Source: Streptococcus equinus | GTDB taxonomy: Bacteria > Bacillota > Bacilli > Lactobacillales > Streptococcaceae | Assembly (NCBI RefSeq): GCF_900101445.1 | Contig: NZ_FNKE01000004.1 | Span: 1-51,544 of the forward strand | Direction: 5' to 3' | DNA length: 51,544 bases | In this document: piece after piece, positions 31,204 to 41,214 of the stretch | How positions within the stretch are numbered: the stretch's first letter is position 1 | Layout: each line of letters begins with the position of its first letter | Made by a program: the position numbers and the translations under genes | Notes under the pieces: generated by a model | Told to the model about the DNA's origin: nothing | The model's database searches: none | The model's input: the letters and a program-made list of their open reading frames with translations, nothing else

Positions 31204-32085
31204 TTAAGCTTTGTTAGCTGAACCAAATACGTCGATACGTTCTTCAACAGCTTCAGTAATAGCTTCGAAACCTGGTTTCAAGAATTTACGTGGGTCGAAG
31301 AGTTTTTTCTTATCGTATTCTTCTTCGTTTGCTTCGTATTCAGCAACAAATTTACGAGTAGCTTTAGCGAATGCGATTTGGCATTCAGTGTTAACGTTAA
31401 CTTTAGCTACACCAAGTTTGATAGCTGCTTTGATTTGATCATCAGGGATACCTGAACCACCGTGCAATACGATTGGGAATCCTGGAACAGCAGCAGTCAA
31501 TTTTTCAAGGTGGTCAAGGTGAAGACCTTGCCAGTTAGCTGGGTAAGGACCGTGGATGTTACCGATACCTGCTGCAAGGAAGTCGATTCCTGTAGCAACC
31601 ATAGCTTTAGCATCTTCGATTGGTGCCAATTCACCGCCACCAACGATACCGTCTTCTTCACCACCGATAGTACCAACTTCAGCTTCAACTGAAACGCCTT
31701 TAGCGTGAGCTTTAGCTACAACTTCTTTAGCTTTTTCAAGGTTTTCTTCAAGTGGAAGGTGTGAACCGTCGAACATAACTGAAGTGTAACCAACTTCGAT
31801 ACATTCCAATGCATCTTCAAAGTGACCGTGGTCAAGGTGAATAGCAACTGGTACAGTGATACCCATTGATTCTACAAGGTTTTCGATAAGTGTTTTACAA
31901 AGTTTGTAACCACCCATGTATTTTGCAGCACCCATAGAAGTTTGGATAAGAATTGGAGCTTTTTTAGCTTCTGCTGCACGCAAGATTGCTTGAGTCCATT
32001 CAAGGTTGTTTGTGTTAAATCCACCAACCGCATATCCGTTTTCACGGGCAGCTTTGATAAATTTTTCCGCTGAAACGATTGCCAT
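31204..32085 (-). CDS. fba: Fructose-bisphosphate aldolase, class II
   Basis: Zinc-dependent glycolytic enzyme that splits fructose 1,6-bisphosphate into two triose phosphates. The 293-residue protein shows the class II signature with His83, Asp85 and His86 (AIHLDHGH), the GTIGGEEDG loop and VLHGGSGIPDDQI with another metal-binding His. Strong ribosome site AGGAGG. Single-gene unit; an extended -10 (TGTGATAGAAT, hexamer at 32135-32140) marks the promoter. Confidence 0.97.
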   Translation of the reverse strand: MAIVSAEKFIKAARENGYAVGGFNTNNLEWTQAILRAAEAKKAPILIQTSMGAAKYMGGYKLCKTLIENLVESMGITVPVAIHLDHGHFEDALECIEVGYTSVMFDGSHLPLEENLEKAKEVVAKAHAKGVSVEAEVGTIGGEEDGIVGGGELAPIEDAKAMVATGIDFLAAGIGNIHGPYPANWQGLHLDHLEKLTAAVPGFPIVLHGGSGIPDDQIKAAIKLGVAKVNVNTECQIAFAKATRKFVAEYEANEEEYDKKKLFDPRKFLKPGFEAITEAVEERIDVFGSANKA

Positions 32086-32134
32086 TATATAGGCCTCCTA
32101 TTTATTTTTTGGGATATACCCTTTTTATATGTAC

Positions 32135-32143
32135 ATTCTATCA
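32135..32143 (-). promoter_or_regulatory. fba extended -10 promoter
   Basis: TGATAGAAT on the minus strand (-10 hexamer TAGAAT, 32135-32140, with an upstream TG). The -35 is not clear. The leader holds a near-palindrome GGGTATATCCC (32111-32121). Confidence 0.5.
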
Positions 32144-32276
32144 CAAAATAAATAAGATTGCTAGCGTTACTTACAATTTGATTAATTTTCTGTGAAAAAA
32201 GCAGTGTAAAAAAGAAAGTCTTTTCAAACTTTCTCACTACTTTCATCTTTGTTTTCAATCAATAACTTCTGAGCAC

Positions 32277-32305
32277 AAAAAAAGACAAGCACTCTCTGGC
32301 TTGTC
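32277..32305 (-). terminator. tRNA-Leu terminator
   Basis: GACAAGC/GCTTGTC stem (32284-32290 with 32299-32305) with seven T on the minus strand. A second weak hairpin with a T run (about 32206-32234) lies further on and may be a backup. Confidence 0.8.
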
Positions 32306-32309
32306 ACTC

Positions 32310-32395
32310 TGCGGAAAGAGGGACTTGAACCCTCACGATCTAAAGCGATCACAGGATCCTTAGTCCTGCGCGTCTGCCAATTCCGCCATTTCCGC
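32310..32395 (-). tRNA. tRNA-Leu (anticodon AAG)
   Basis: The 86-nt minus-strand sequence is a class II tRNA with a long variable arm, as expected for leucine. The acceptor stem is GCGGAAA with TTTCCGC, the anticodon stem is CAGGA/TCCTG with loop CTAAGGA (anticodon AAG, reading CUU/CUC), the variable arm is about TGATCGCTTTAGATCG, and the T arm contains GGTTCAAGTCC. CCA is not encoded. Confidence 0.95.
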
Positions 32396-32416
32396 TGTTC
32401 CTTAACAACATAAATA

Positions 32417-32445
32417 ATTATATCAGCCATTTATGTTTCTGTCAA
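32417..32445 (-). promoter_or_regulatory. tRNA-Leu promoter
   Basis: -35 TTGACA (32440-32445), 17-bp spacer, -10 TATAAT (32417-32422): perfect consensus. Confidence 0.92.
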
Positions 32446-32454
32446 CACTATTTT

Positions 32455-33384
32455 TCAATTTTTTTGTAAAAAAGCTGAAATTTTTTCAATGTATGTTTTA
32501 GGATCACTTTCAAAAGACTTGGCATGCGCTGCACCCTTGGCTATATAAAGGTCTTTCTCACCACTTGTTGCACGATAATTTTTATAAACCATACTTGTTG
32601 GAACGAACTTATCTTCGCTTCCATGGATAAAAAGAATTGGGCGCGTATTGTTTTTTAATTGTTTCACACAGCTGGCTTGTCCGTAAGAGAAACCTGCTCG
32701 AACTTTTGATACTGCAGACACTTCATAAAGAATCGGAAAAGCTGGTAAGTTATACATAGCTTTGGCTTGATATTTTAATTCATCCCAAACGCTGCTATAA
32801 CCGCAATCTTCAATAATATTAACCACTTGTTTTGGTAGTGTCTCTTCACCTGAAGCCATCATGACAGTAGCTCCGCCCATCGAAACACCAAATAAGGTGA
32901 TTTGACAATCTGAATTTTCTTCTGCTAATAGTTGAGCCCATTTTACGATGTTTAGGCGATCATTCCAACCATAACCAATGATTTGACCTTCACTATCACC
33001 GTGTGACATGTTATCTGGCATCAGGACATTATATCCAAGTTCATGGAACATCCAAGCATAAGGCTTCATGTCTTCTTTTTCACTTGTAAAACCGTGAACA
33101 ACGATAGCTGTTTTATTTGTTTCAGTTGCTGCAGGAACATACCAAGCGTCCTGTTTAAGGCCTTGATTAGTCATCCAACGTGTTTCTTTGTTTAACTGAT
33201 CAAAACTTTGTTCATAAGCATATAAACTACTATCTTTGGGACGTGGTTTATTGTTAATAAACGATTTATCTTCACGAACCTGGGCAACATGAAAGAAATA
33301 AAAACTTGCCCCAACACTTGCTATAAATACTAGGGCAATCATCCATAACAAAATACTACGTTTCCTTATTCTCATTTTTCTCAT
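32455..33384 (-). CDS. Membrane-anchored alpha/beta hydrolase
   Basis: Serine hydrolase of unknown substrate, probably facing outward. From ATG 33384 (309 residues) a short basic N terminus leads into one membrane helix (about 10-33). The hydrolase fold follows with AIVVHGFTSEKEDM (oxyanion region), nucleophile Ser168 in GVSMGG, Asp in HGSEDKFVP and His in GAAHAKSF. It resembles YqkD/Bem46-type peptidase-like hydrolases. There is no ribosome site, and the promoter is placed so that the transcript should begin at or beside the ATG. An in-frame TTG at 33411 lies inside the promoter and is rejected. Confidence 0.88.
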   Translation of the reverse strand: MRKMRIRKRSILLWMIALVFIASVGASFYFFHVAQVREDKSFINNKPRPKDSSLYAYEQSFDQLNKETRWMTNQGLKQDAWYVPAATETNKTAIVVHGFTSEKEDMKPYAWMFHELGYNVLMPDNMSHGDSEGQIIGYGWNDRLNIVKWAQLLAEENSDCQITLFGVSMGGATVMMASGEETLPKQVVNIIEDCGYSSVWDELKYQAKAMYNLPAFPILYEVSAVSKVRAGFSYGQASCVKQLKNNTRPILFIHGSEDKFVPTSMVYKNYRATSGEKDLYIAKGAAHAKSFESDPKTYIEKISAFLQKN

Positions 33385-33391
33385 GCTCACT

Positions 33392-33419
33392 ATTATACTA
33401 TTTTTTATCAAAATGTGAA
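33392..33419 (-). promoter_or_regulatory. Promoter of the membrane-anchored hydrolase (predicted leaderless)
   Basis: -35 TTCACA (33414-33419), 16-bp spacer, -10 TATAAT (33392-33397). Only 7 nt separate the -10 from ATG 33384, so the transcript should start at the start codon. Confidence 0.72.
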
Positions 33420-33448
33420 GACTTCCTATGTAACAATACCATTACATA

Positions 33449-33491
33449 AAAAAACACCTTTCTAAACCTTAGAAAGGCTTAAAAAGGTGTT
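33449..33491 (-). terminator. pyrG terminator
   Basis: Nested inverted repeats: outer AAACACC/GGTGTTT and inner CCTTTCTAA/TTAGAAAGG, with seven T on the minus strand. Confidence 0.85.
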
Positions 33492-33512
33492 TATCATTAC
33501 GTATTTCTACTA

Positions 33513-35201
<1,689 letters not shown>

Positions 35202-35255
35202 TTAGCAAATTTATTCGATAAATGAAAAAAAGCAAATGGCCATTTACTTTTAGGA

Positions 35256-35354
35256 AAACAAAAATAGCTCCCTAAAAAGTTAGGGAGCTTTTCTCCGACC
35301 TCTAAAAAAGAGGTGCCCGAATAATACTATAAACTATCCTGAGACTTTTGTCAA
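35256..35354 (-). promoter_or_regulatory. pyrG promoter and CTP-sensing attenuator leader
   Basis: -35 TTGACA (35349-35354), 17-bp spacer, -10 TATAGT (35326-35331). Seven bases later the sequence GGGC begins at 35318. The leader then forms a small ACCTCT/AGAGGT hairpin (35298-35314) and a terminator AGCTCCCTA/TAGGGAGCT (35266-35274 with 35281-35289) followed by T-rich DNA. The 5' arm of the terminator contains CUCCCU. This is the layout of the pyrG attenuator of B. subtilis and L. lactis: when CTP is low, extra G residues are added at the start and pair with the CU-rich arm, preventing termination. Confidence 0.88.
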
Positions 35355-35401
35355 ATGATATGAATCAGTTTTTTTAAATTAAATTTAGACGTTTAAAACA
35401 A

Positions 35402-35974
35402 TTATTCTTCGTCTAAATCGTCATCTTCATCATCTTCTTCGTTGATATCAACTTCTTCATCCAAATCATCATCTGGAATGATTTCGTTGATTTCTGAATC
35501 GTATGATTCAACTTCAGATTTTTCATCATCTGGATTTTCGTCATCGTATTCCATATCAGAAGATTTTGCAGAGTAATCGTCATCTTCTGGATCATCATCT
35601 GAATAATCGATGGCATCTTCGTCACCATCCATAAAGGCATTTACACGTTTGCGTTTACGTTTTGGTGCTCCATTTTCATCTTCTTCAAGTGTAATGATTT
35701 CTTCGTCGATTTCGTCGATAGCATACCATGAACGAAGTCCCCATTTGTTGTCGCCAAGTGGAATAAAGCTTCCATCAACGTTCAATGCAGAGTAAAAATA
35801 TGGTAAAGCTTCACGAATTTCTGCGTCTGATTTTTCGAGGTAGTTTTGGATCTCATTTACAAGATCGCTGAAATACATTTCATGATCACGTCCACGTTCT
35901 TCCAGAATAGCACGTGCAACTTCAATCATTGAAAGTTCGCTTTTTTCTTGTCCAGCAAATACTTCTAATTCCAA
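35402..35974 (-). CDS. rpoE: DNA-directed RNA polymerase delta subunit
   Basis: Gram-positive RNA polymerase accessory subunit that speeds recycling and sharpens the response to initiating NTP. The 190-residue protein has a folded N-terminal HARE-HTH domain ([70 protein letters not shown] shortened here to its hallmark WGLRSWY end) and an extremely acidic, disordered Asp/Glu C terminus. I take TTG 35974 as start: AAGGAG is 8 nt upstream and the product opens LELEVFAGQ as usual for the family. Upstream in-frame starts have no ribosome site. Confidence 0.95.
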   Translation of the reverse strand: MELEVFAGQEKSELSMIEVARAILEERGRDHEMYFSDLVNEIQNYLEKSDAEIREALPYFYSALNVDGSFIPLGDNKWGLRSWYAIDEIDEEIITLEEDENGAPKRKRKRVNAFMDGDEDAIDYSDDDPEDDDYSAKSSDMEYDDENPDDEKSEVESYDSEINEIIPDDDLDEEVDINEEDDEDDDLDEE

Positions 35975-36051
35975 GGTAATTCTCCTTATTAATCTTAGGA
36001 TGTGAGCAAACAGCCACAAAAACCCTATTATCTTAATTTTCGTTACTCTCT

Positions 36052-36105
36052 ATTTTACGCTAATTTTGTCAATTCGTCAAAAGATTTATCAGAATTTCTG
36101 ATAAA
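36052..36105 (-). promoter_or_regulatory. rpoE promoter with upstream dyad
   Basis: -35 TTGACG (36075-36080), 17-bp spacer, -10 TAAAAT (36052-36057). Directly upstream is an almost perfect dyad TTTATCAGAA-T-TTCTGATAAA (36085-36105), placed where an activator or repressor would bind. An AT-rich inverted repeat TTTATC/GATAAA (36153-36168) follows the tig stop and may be a weak terminator. Confidence 0.75.
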
Positions 36106-36168
36106 GAGTACAAAAAGCCAAGCAATCTATCGATTACCTGACTTTATAACTATTTATCTAAAGATAAA

Positions 36169-37452
36169 TTATTTTACTTTTGCAGTGCTTGTTACCACTT
36201 CAACAGCTTTCTTCATAGCGATGTCGTGTTTAAGCATGTCTGCTGAAAGAAGGTTACGAACTTGTTCAACTTCCATGTTGTATTCTGAAGCAAGGTCGTT
36301 GATTTCTTTTTCGATTTCTTCGTCAGAAGCTTCGAATCCTTCTGCTTTAGCGATAGCTTCGATAACAAGGTTAGTTTTAACACGTTTGTCAGCGTCAGCT
36401 TCGTATTGTTTGTGAAGGTCTTCTTCAGTTGTACCAGTCAATTGGAAGTACATTTCTGGAGAGATACCTTGACGTTGCATGTTACCCATGAATTCGTTCA
36501 TAGCGCGGTGAACTTCGTCGTGAACCATTTCTTCTGGCAATTCAACGATTTCAGCGTTTGCAACAGCCAATTCAAGTGCAGCACCTTCAACAGCATCGTC
36601 AAATGCGATTTCTTTAGCTGATTCAAGTTCTTTACGGTATTTAGCTTTCAATTCGTCAAGAGTTTCAACTTCTTCGTCGATGTCTTTAGCAAGTTCGTCA
36701 TCAAGAGCTGGAACTTCTTTAGCTTTAACTTCGTGTACAGTTGTAACGAATTTAGCATCTTTACCAGCAAGATCTTCAGCTTGGTATTGTTCTGGGAATG
36801 TTACGTTAACTTCTACAGTTTCACCAGCTTTAGCACCAACTAATTGGTCTTCGAAACCAGGGATGAATTGACCTGAACCAAGTTCAAGTGAGAAGTTTTC
36901 ACCTTTACCACCGTCAAATTCAACACCGTCAACTGAACCTACAAAGTCGATAACAACTGTATCACCAAGTTCTGCTGCACCTTCTTTAACGATAAGTTCA
37001 GCAAGGTTGTTGCGTTCGCGTTCAACTTTTTCGTCAACTTCAGCATCAGTTACTTCTTTAGAAGCTTCTACTGATACTTCAAGGTTTTTGTAGTCACCAA
37101 GTTTAACTTCTGGTTTTGTAACAACTTCAGCAGTCAAAGTCCATTCTTGACCTTTTTCCATTGATTGGATGTCAATTTTTGGTTGAGCAACAACATCAAG
37201 GCTAAGTTCTGCAACTGCTGCTTGGTAAGCTGCTGGAAGAAGTGCGTTCAATGCATCTTCGTAAAGTGCTTCTTCACCAAATTGTTGGTTAAATACGGCA
37301 CGTGGCATGTGACCTTTACGGAATCCAGGTGCGTTCAAATTTTTCTTAACTTTGTTGAATGCTTGATCAAGAGCTGGTTTGATTTTATCTTGACCGATTG
37401 TGAATGTAATCACGCCACGGTTAGTAGCTTTGTTTTCAAATGATACAGACAT
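36169..37452 (-). CDS. tig: Trigger factor (ribosome-associated chaperone)
   Basis: Peptidyl-prolyl isomerase chaperone that binds new chains at the ribosome exit. The 427-residue protein has the N-terminal ribosome-binding domain with signature GFRKGHMPR (about residue 44), an FKBP-type PPIase domain (about 155-245; [34 protein letters not shown]) and the helical C-terminal domain. In streptococci it is also called RopA. AGGAG lies 10 nt before ATG. A consensus TTGACA (37512-37517) with TAAACT 18 bp on is a plausible promoter. Confidence 0.97.
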   Translation of the reverse strand: MSVSFENKATNRGVITFTIGQDKIKPALDQAFNKVKKNLNAPGFRKGHMPRAVFNQQFGEEALYEDALNALLPAAYQAAVAELSLDVVAQPKIDIQSMEKGQEWTLTAEVVTKPEVKLGDYKNLEVSVEASKEVTDAEVDEKVERERNNLAELIVKEGAAELGDTVVIDFVGSVDGVEFDGGKGENFSLELGSGQFIPGFEDQLVGAKAGETVEVNVTFPEQYQAEDLAGKDAKFVTTVHEVKAKEVPALDDELAKDIDEEVETLDELKAKYRKELESAKEIAFDDAVEGAALELAVANAEIVELPEEMVHDEVHRAMNEFMGNMQRQGISPEMYFQLTGTTEEDLHKQYEADADKRVKTNLVIEAIAKAEGFEASDEEIEKEINDLASEYNMEVEQVRNLLSADMLKHDIAMKKAVEVVTSTAKVK

Positions 37453-37649
37453 GAAGTCATTTCTCCTTAAAATTTTATATACAGTTTAGTTTAACATATT
37501 TCAGGCTTTTTTGTCAAAGAATAGTGTTATATCAAGGGTTTTAGAGGCTAAGTTTTTTCTTATCGTTTCAGCATTTTTGGCTATTATTACTTTGTGTCAA
37601 CAAATCAAATTAATAAAAACTTGCTTGCAAAGTATTTTTTTAATAAACT

Positions 37650-38498
37650 ATGGGTATGAACATTATTTCAAAATATATCGAACAACTTCAGGTAGAAGAA
37701 ATTGCTATTGATCTTATCTCAAAAGCAGTGTCTCTTATCCTGCTTCTTGTGCTTTTTCTCATTGCTAAAAGAGTTGTTAATTTCATTTTCACACACGCTG
37801 TTGCAAAATCAATTGCACTCTCACGTCAGACAGAAGCACGTCAAAAAACCATCACAAAACTCCTTCACAATATTATGAATTACACCCTCTACTTTTTCTT
37901 TATCTACTGGGTGTTAAGCATTCTGGGTGTTCCTGTTTCAAGTCTTCTTGCAGGTGCTGGGCTTGCTGGGGTTGCCCTTGGTCTTGGTGCACAAGGTTTC
38001 TTGACAGATGTCGTCAATGGTTTCTTCATCTTGCTTGAAAATCAATTTGAAGTTGGTGACTCAGTTGTTATCGGAGCTGTTGAAGGAAACATTTCAAGCG
38101 TAGGTATCCGCACAACACAAATTCGTGGTTTCGACGGAACCTTGCATTTCATTCCTAACCGAAATATCACTGTTGTTTCAAATAAATCTCGTGGTGATAT
38201 GCGTGTTCAAATTGACATTCCAATCTACGCTCACACTGACCTTGAGAAAGTAGCCAACATCATCAAAACCGTTAACCAAGAACAATTACCAAGTTTCCCT
38301 GAAATCGTTGGTAGTCCGACAATTCTTGGTCCACGTACAAATAGCACTGCTCAACTTGTTTTCCGAATTGATATCTTCGTTCAAAACGGTAAGCAAAGCT
38401 ACATTTACTCAAACTTCTATCGTCTTTACCAAGAAGCCCTCTTGGAAAACGATATTCATTTGCCAACAATGTATGCTAATCCGACACTTTCTAAATAA
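37650..38498 (+). CDS. MscS-family mechanosensitive channel
   Basis: Small-conductance mechanosensitive channel that releases solutes on osmotic downshock. The 282-residue protein has three membrane helices; the pore helix stretch LAGAGLAGVALGLGAQGFLTDVVNGFFILLENQFEVGD is the MscS hallmark. The beta and C-terminal cytoplasmic domains follow. Two ATGs (37650 and 37656) are possible; neither has a clear ribosome site. It is a single-gene unit on the plus strand, divergent from tig and ending at a terminator. A YggB/MscS label is firm; gating properties are unknown. Confidence 0.92.
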   Translation: MGMNIISKYIEQLQVEEIAIDLISKAVSLILLLVLFLIAKRVVNFIFTHAVAKSIALSRQTEARQKTITKLLHNIMNYTLYFFFIYWVLSILGVPVSSLLAGAGLAGVALGLGAQGFLTDVVNGFFILLENQFEVGDSVVIGAVEGNISSVGIRTTQIRGFDGTLHFIPNRNITVVSNKSRGDMRVQIDIPIYAHTDLEKVANIIKTVNQEQLPSFPEIVGSPTILGPRTNSTAQLVFRIDIFVQNGKQSYIYSNFYRLYQEALLENDIHLPTMYANPTLSK

Positions 38499-38501
38499 GC
38501 A

Positions 38502-38534
38502 AAAAAGGTTGAAGTTCAACACTTCAGCCTTTTT
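38502..38534. terminator. Bidirectional terminator between mscS-type gene and UPF0340 gene
   Basis: 14-bp stem (AAAAAGGTTGAAGT with ACTTCAGCCTTTTT, one G-U pair) with a TCAAC loop and A/T runs on both sides. Confidence 0.88.
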
Positions 38535-38545
38535 ATAATAATTGT

Positions 38546-39109
38546 TTAAAATTTACGGATTGGGTCTGCTGTGTAAGTCGCACGCGCACCACCGATAAGT
38601 TTTGGTCGGCTAGCAAGCGCTGTGACGTGAGCACCTCCAAGTTCACGTTGAACAGGAACAAGAGGAACTTGCACGCGCTTGACATGCATACCAATAAAAG
38701 TATCACCGATATCAAGCCCTGCATGTGCCACAATTTCTTCTACCTCAACAGGGTCACTCATGAATTTAAAAGCAGCCACTTGACCACTGCCACCAGCATG
38801 CAAATTAGGAATAACGTTGACAATCTCTAAATCTTTCTTTTCAGCTAACTCACGTTCAACCGTCAAGGCACGATTCAAATGTTCACATCCTTGAACAGCT
38901 AGATAGACACCGCGCTTATTGAGTTCATCGAGAATAGTTTTTACAATCACTTCACCAATTTCAGCGCTGCTATTTTTCCCAATCAAACCACCTGCTACTT
39001 CGCTAGATGATAGTCCAAGGACAAAAATTTGTCCTTTTTTAATGGCTGAGCGTTCCACAACATCAACAACAATTGCTCGTGTTTCTTTTGCTAATGCTTC
39101 TAAATCCAT
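38546..39109 (-). CDS. UPF0340/TIGR01440-family protein (YwlG type)
   Basis: Conserved Firmicute protein of unknown function (187 residues). Recognisable by [23 protein letters not shown] near the N terminus, [13 protein letters not shown] in the middle and [14 protein letters not shown] near the C terminus. No signal peptide or membrane helix. GGGAGG lies before ATG. It is the last gene of the truA operon, 24 nt after the ECF gene. No function should be assumed. Confidence 0.88.
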   Translation of the reverse strand: MDLEALAKETRAIVVDVVERSAIKKGQIFVLGLSSSEVAGGLIGKNSSAEIGEVIVKTILDELNKRGVYLAVQGCEHLNRALTVERELAEKKDLEIVNVIPNLHAGGSGQVAAFKFMSDPVEVEEIVAHAGLDIGDTFIGMHVKRVQVPLVPVQRELGGAHVTALASRPKLIGGARATYTADPIRKF

Positions 39110-39133
39110 TATATGCCTCCCTGGTTTACTAAT

Positions 39134-39604
39134 CTATTTTTTGTTAAATCCTTTTTCAAACGATAGAAAAATCAAATAACCTGCAAACATGCCAAAAATA
39201 TTTTGAAGTAAGTTTCCTGGAATACTAGCCCAAGCAGCACCCCAACCATATCCTAAAAGTAATGCCGCTAAGAAATACCAAGCAACCATTGAAATACTTG
39301 CAAGAATCAACCCCAAAATACGTTTTTTCTCTGTCCAACCAGCAAAAAATCCTTGTGCACCGTGGGCAATCAAACTGTGAAACATATACTGAGGATAGCC
39401 CAACAAAAGGTCAATCAAAAAACCTGACAAACCACCAACAACAGCTCCTGACTTAGAACCTAAATAGAAAGCTGTGAAATAAATACCAACATCAAGAAGG
39501 GTTAAATAACCTGTTGGTGTTGGAATGTGGATATAGGCAAGCACAACGCAAAGCGCCGTCAAAACTGCCATTACTGTTAAATCGCGTGTCTTATTTTTCG
39601 TCAT
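39134..39604 (-). CDS. ECF transporter S-component (vitamin precursor uptake)
   Basis: Substrate-binding membrane subunit of an energy-coupling factor transporter (156 residues, about five to six helices). Features are RDLTVMAVLTALCVVLAYIHIPTPTGYLTLLDVGIYFTAFYLG and the HSLIAHGAQGF stretch, similar to HmpT/ThiW/PdxU-type proteins. It overlaps the pyrimidine/pyridoxine kinase gene by 14 nt, which suggests it imports the kinase's substrate (hydroxymethylpyrimidine or a B6 vitamer). The shared EcfAA'T module must be encoded elsewhere. Exact vitamin unresolved. Confidence 0.82.
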   Translation of the reverse strand: MTKNKTRDLTVMAVLTALCVVLAYIHIPTPTGYLTLLDVGIYFTAFYLGSKSGAVVGGLSGFLIDLLLGYPQYMFHSLIAHGAQGFFAGWTEKKRILGLILASISMVAWYFLAALLLGYGWGAAWASIPGNLLQNIFGMFAGYLIFLSFEKGFNKK

Positions 39605-40358
39605 AATTTTGTTTCACTCCATATTTATCTGAATGGCGGATAGCTTGGTAAACAAAGTCTTTTGATACCGCAACAGCTTCCTTAGCTGATTTTCCAAGAA
39701 CCAATTGACTCGCAATACTTGACGCAAAAGTACACCCTGCACCAATATTATTCGTATCAAGCACAGCTGTTTCAAACACCTTGTAATTCTTACCGTCATA
39801 AAAGACATCAATAGCTTGCTCTTTGCTCAATCGATTACCGCCTTTGATGACCACATGTTTAGCACCCAAGTCAACTAAACGTTTAGCAGCTGCTTTCATA
39901 TCGTCCAAAGTCTTGATAGTCATTTGAGTCAATAGCTCCGCCTCAACCAAATTAGGAGTAATAATAGTCACATAAGGGAAAAATTTCAAAAGCTCGTCAC
40001 GCAAAGCCGAAACTTCCACATCATGTTTTTCTTTACAAACTAAAACCGGATCAAGTACAATCGGAATTTCTTTATGCTCTTTAACAAATTCAAGTGCCTT
40101 ATCAGCCAGTCTAACATTAGGTAACAAACCTAATTTAATTCCTGAAAAAGGAACATCTTTTAGGCTGTTTAATTGATGATCAAACACCTCGTCATCTGTT
40201 GCAAAAACTTCAAAACCTTTGTCTGTCAAAGCTGTTAAACAAGTCACTGCTAAAAAGCCATGCAAATGATTGGTTGTGTAGGTTGCCAAATCAGCATAAA
40301 GCCCACCACCACTAAAAATATCATTGCCAGAAATTGCCAAAATGTACTTATTCGTCAT
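39591..40358 (-). CDS. Hydroxymethylpyrimidine/phosphomethylpyrimidine or pyridoxine kinase (ThiD/PdxK family)
   Basis: Ribokinase-fold kinase of vitamin B1 or B6 salvage (255 residues). The N-terminal [27 protein letters not shown] and the C-terminal anion-hole/catalytic motif [19 protein letters not shown] are typical. In streptococci this gene is variously annotated thiD or pdxK; the sequence alone does not settle it. It overlaps truA by 11 nt and the ECF S-component by 14 nt, so uptake and phosphorylation of the same compound are likely coupled. Confidence 0.88.
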   Translation of the reverse strand: MTNKYILAISGNDIFSGGGLYADLATYTTNHLHGFLAVTCLTALTDKGFEVFATDDEVFDHQLNSLKDVPFSGIKLGLLPNVRLADKALEFVKEHKEIPIVLDPVLVCKEKHDVEVSALRDELLKFFPYVTIITPNLVEAELLTQMTIKTLDDMKAAAKRLVDLGAKHVVIKGGNRLSKEQAIDVFYDGKNYKVFETAVLDTNNIGAGCTFASSIASQLVLGKSAKEAVAVSKDFVYQAIRHSDKYGVKQNYDEK

Positions 40359-41097
40359 AAATAATCTCCTTCAAATAAAGCCCATTACCTGCTGCCGTAG
40401 GTCCAGCCAAATCACGATTTTTAGAAGCTAACACCGTCTTAATCTGACTAACTGGCATACGACCATTTCCAATTTTCAATAAAGTCCCCACCATATTGCG
40501 GACTTGTTTATAAAGAAAACCATTTCCACTGAAGGTAAAGACAAAGAAGCCTGTTTTTTCGTCAATATCAACCGTTGCTCGTGTAATCGTGCGAACTTTA
40601 TTTTCAACAGATGTACCTGAAGCTGTAAAACCTGTAAAATCATGAGTTCCTACCAAATCCTGAATAGCCTCTTGCATCAAAGCTAAATCCAGTGGATAAG
40701 GATAATGTGTCGCATAATGGCGCATCATAGGATTCTTAGGACGCCCTGCATCAACTAAAAACTCATAAGTTTTACTATGCTTATTATAACGTGAATGAAA
40801 TTCATCGCTGACTTGTTCAACTTTCACCACATCAATGTCTTCTGGAGATTGTGTGTCCAAACCAAAACGTAATTTCTCCACATCACGCGCCTGCGGCAAA
40901 TCAAAGTGAACCACTTGCCCATAAGCATGAACCCCAGAATCCGTACGACCAGCACCGTGTACTTTAACTGGCTGACCACTATTTAGCCTCTGTAAAGTCT
41001 TTTCAAGTTCTTCTTGAACCGAACGTTCACTCGGCTGACGCTGAAAACCGGCAAAAAGCCTACCATCATATGAAATTGTTGCTTTATATCTTACCAT
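40348..41097 (-). CDS. truA: tRNA pseudouridine(38-40) synthase TruA
   Basis: Converts uridines 38-40 in the anticodon arm of many tRNAs to pseudouridine. The 249-residue protein has catalytic Asp53 in [18 protein letters not shown] and the later [20 protein letters not shown] motif. Start ATG 41097 has no ribosome site, and a TAAAAT -10 lies just 6 nt upstream, so the mRNA may be leaderless. First gene of truA-thiD/pdxK-ECF-UPF0340. Confidence 0.95.
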   Translation of the reverse strand: MVRYKATISYDGRLFAGFQRQPSERSVQEELEKTLQRLNSGQPVKVHGAGRTDSGVHAYGQVVHFDLPQARDVEKLRFGLDTQSPEDIDVVKVEQVSDEFHSRYNKHSKTYEFLVDAGRPKNPMMRHYATHYPYPLDLALMQEAIQDLVGTHDFTGFTASGTSVENKVRTITRATVDIDEKTGFFVFTFSGNGFLYKQVRNMVGTLLKIGNGRMPVSQIKTVLASKNRDLAGPTAAGNGLYLKEIIYDE

Positions 41098-41103
41098 GTG
41101 TGT

Positions 41104-41132
41104 ATTTTATCATCTTCCTAGAGGACTTTCCA
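41104..41132 (-). promoter_or_regulatory. truA promoter (predicted leaderless)
   Basis: -10 TAAAAT (41104-41109), 17-bp spacer and a weak -35 TGGAAA (41127-41132). With six bases between -10 and ATG, transcription should start at the start codon. A second possible -10 (TTAAAAT, near 41167) would give a conventional leader. Confidence 0.5.
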
Positions 41133-41172
41133 GAAAATTTAGAACAGACTGTCCCCGTACAGATTTTAACAT

Positions 41173-41207
41173 AAAAACAGAGATTGGAAAATAGACTCCA
41201 ACCTCTG
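41173..41207 (-). terminator. Hydrolase terminator, copy 1 of a 35-nt direct repeat
   Basis: Minus-strand stem CAGAGGTTGGA/TCCAATCTCTG (one G-U pair) followed by five T. The 35-nt sequence is identical to 42003-42037, exactly 830 bp away. Confidence 0.88.
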
Positions 41208-41214
41208 CATACTA

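Noticed and set aside
32224..32430. Open frame of 68 codons on the minus strand
   Set aside because: It reads straight through tRNA-Leu and its terminator and has no ribosome site; the tRNA explains the sequence.
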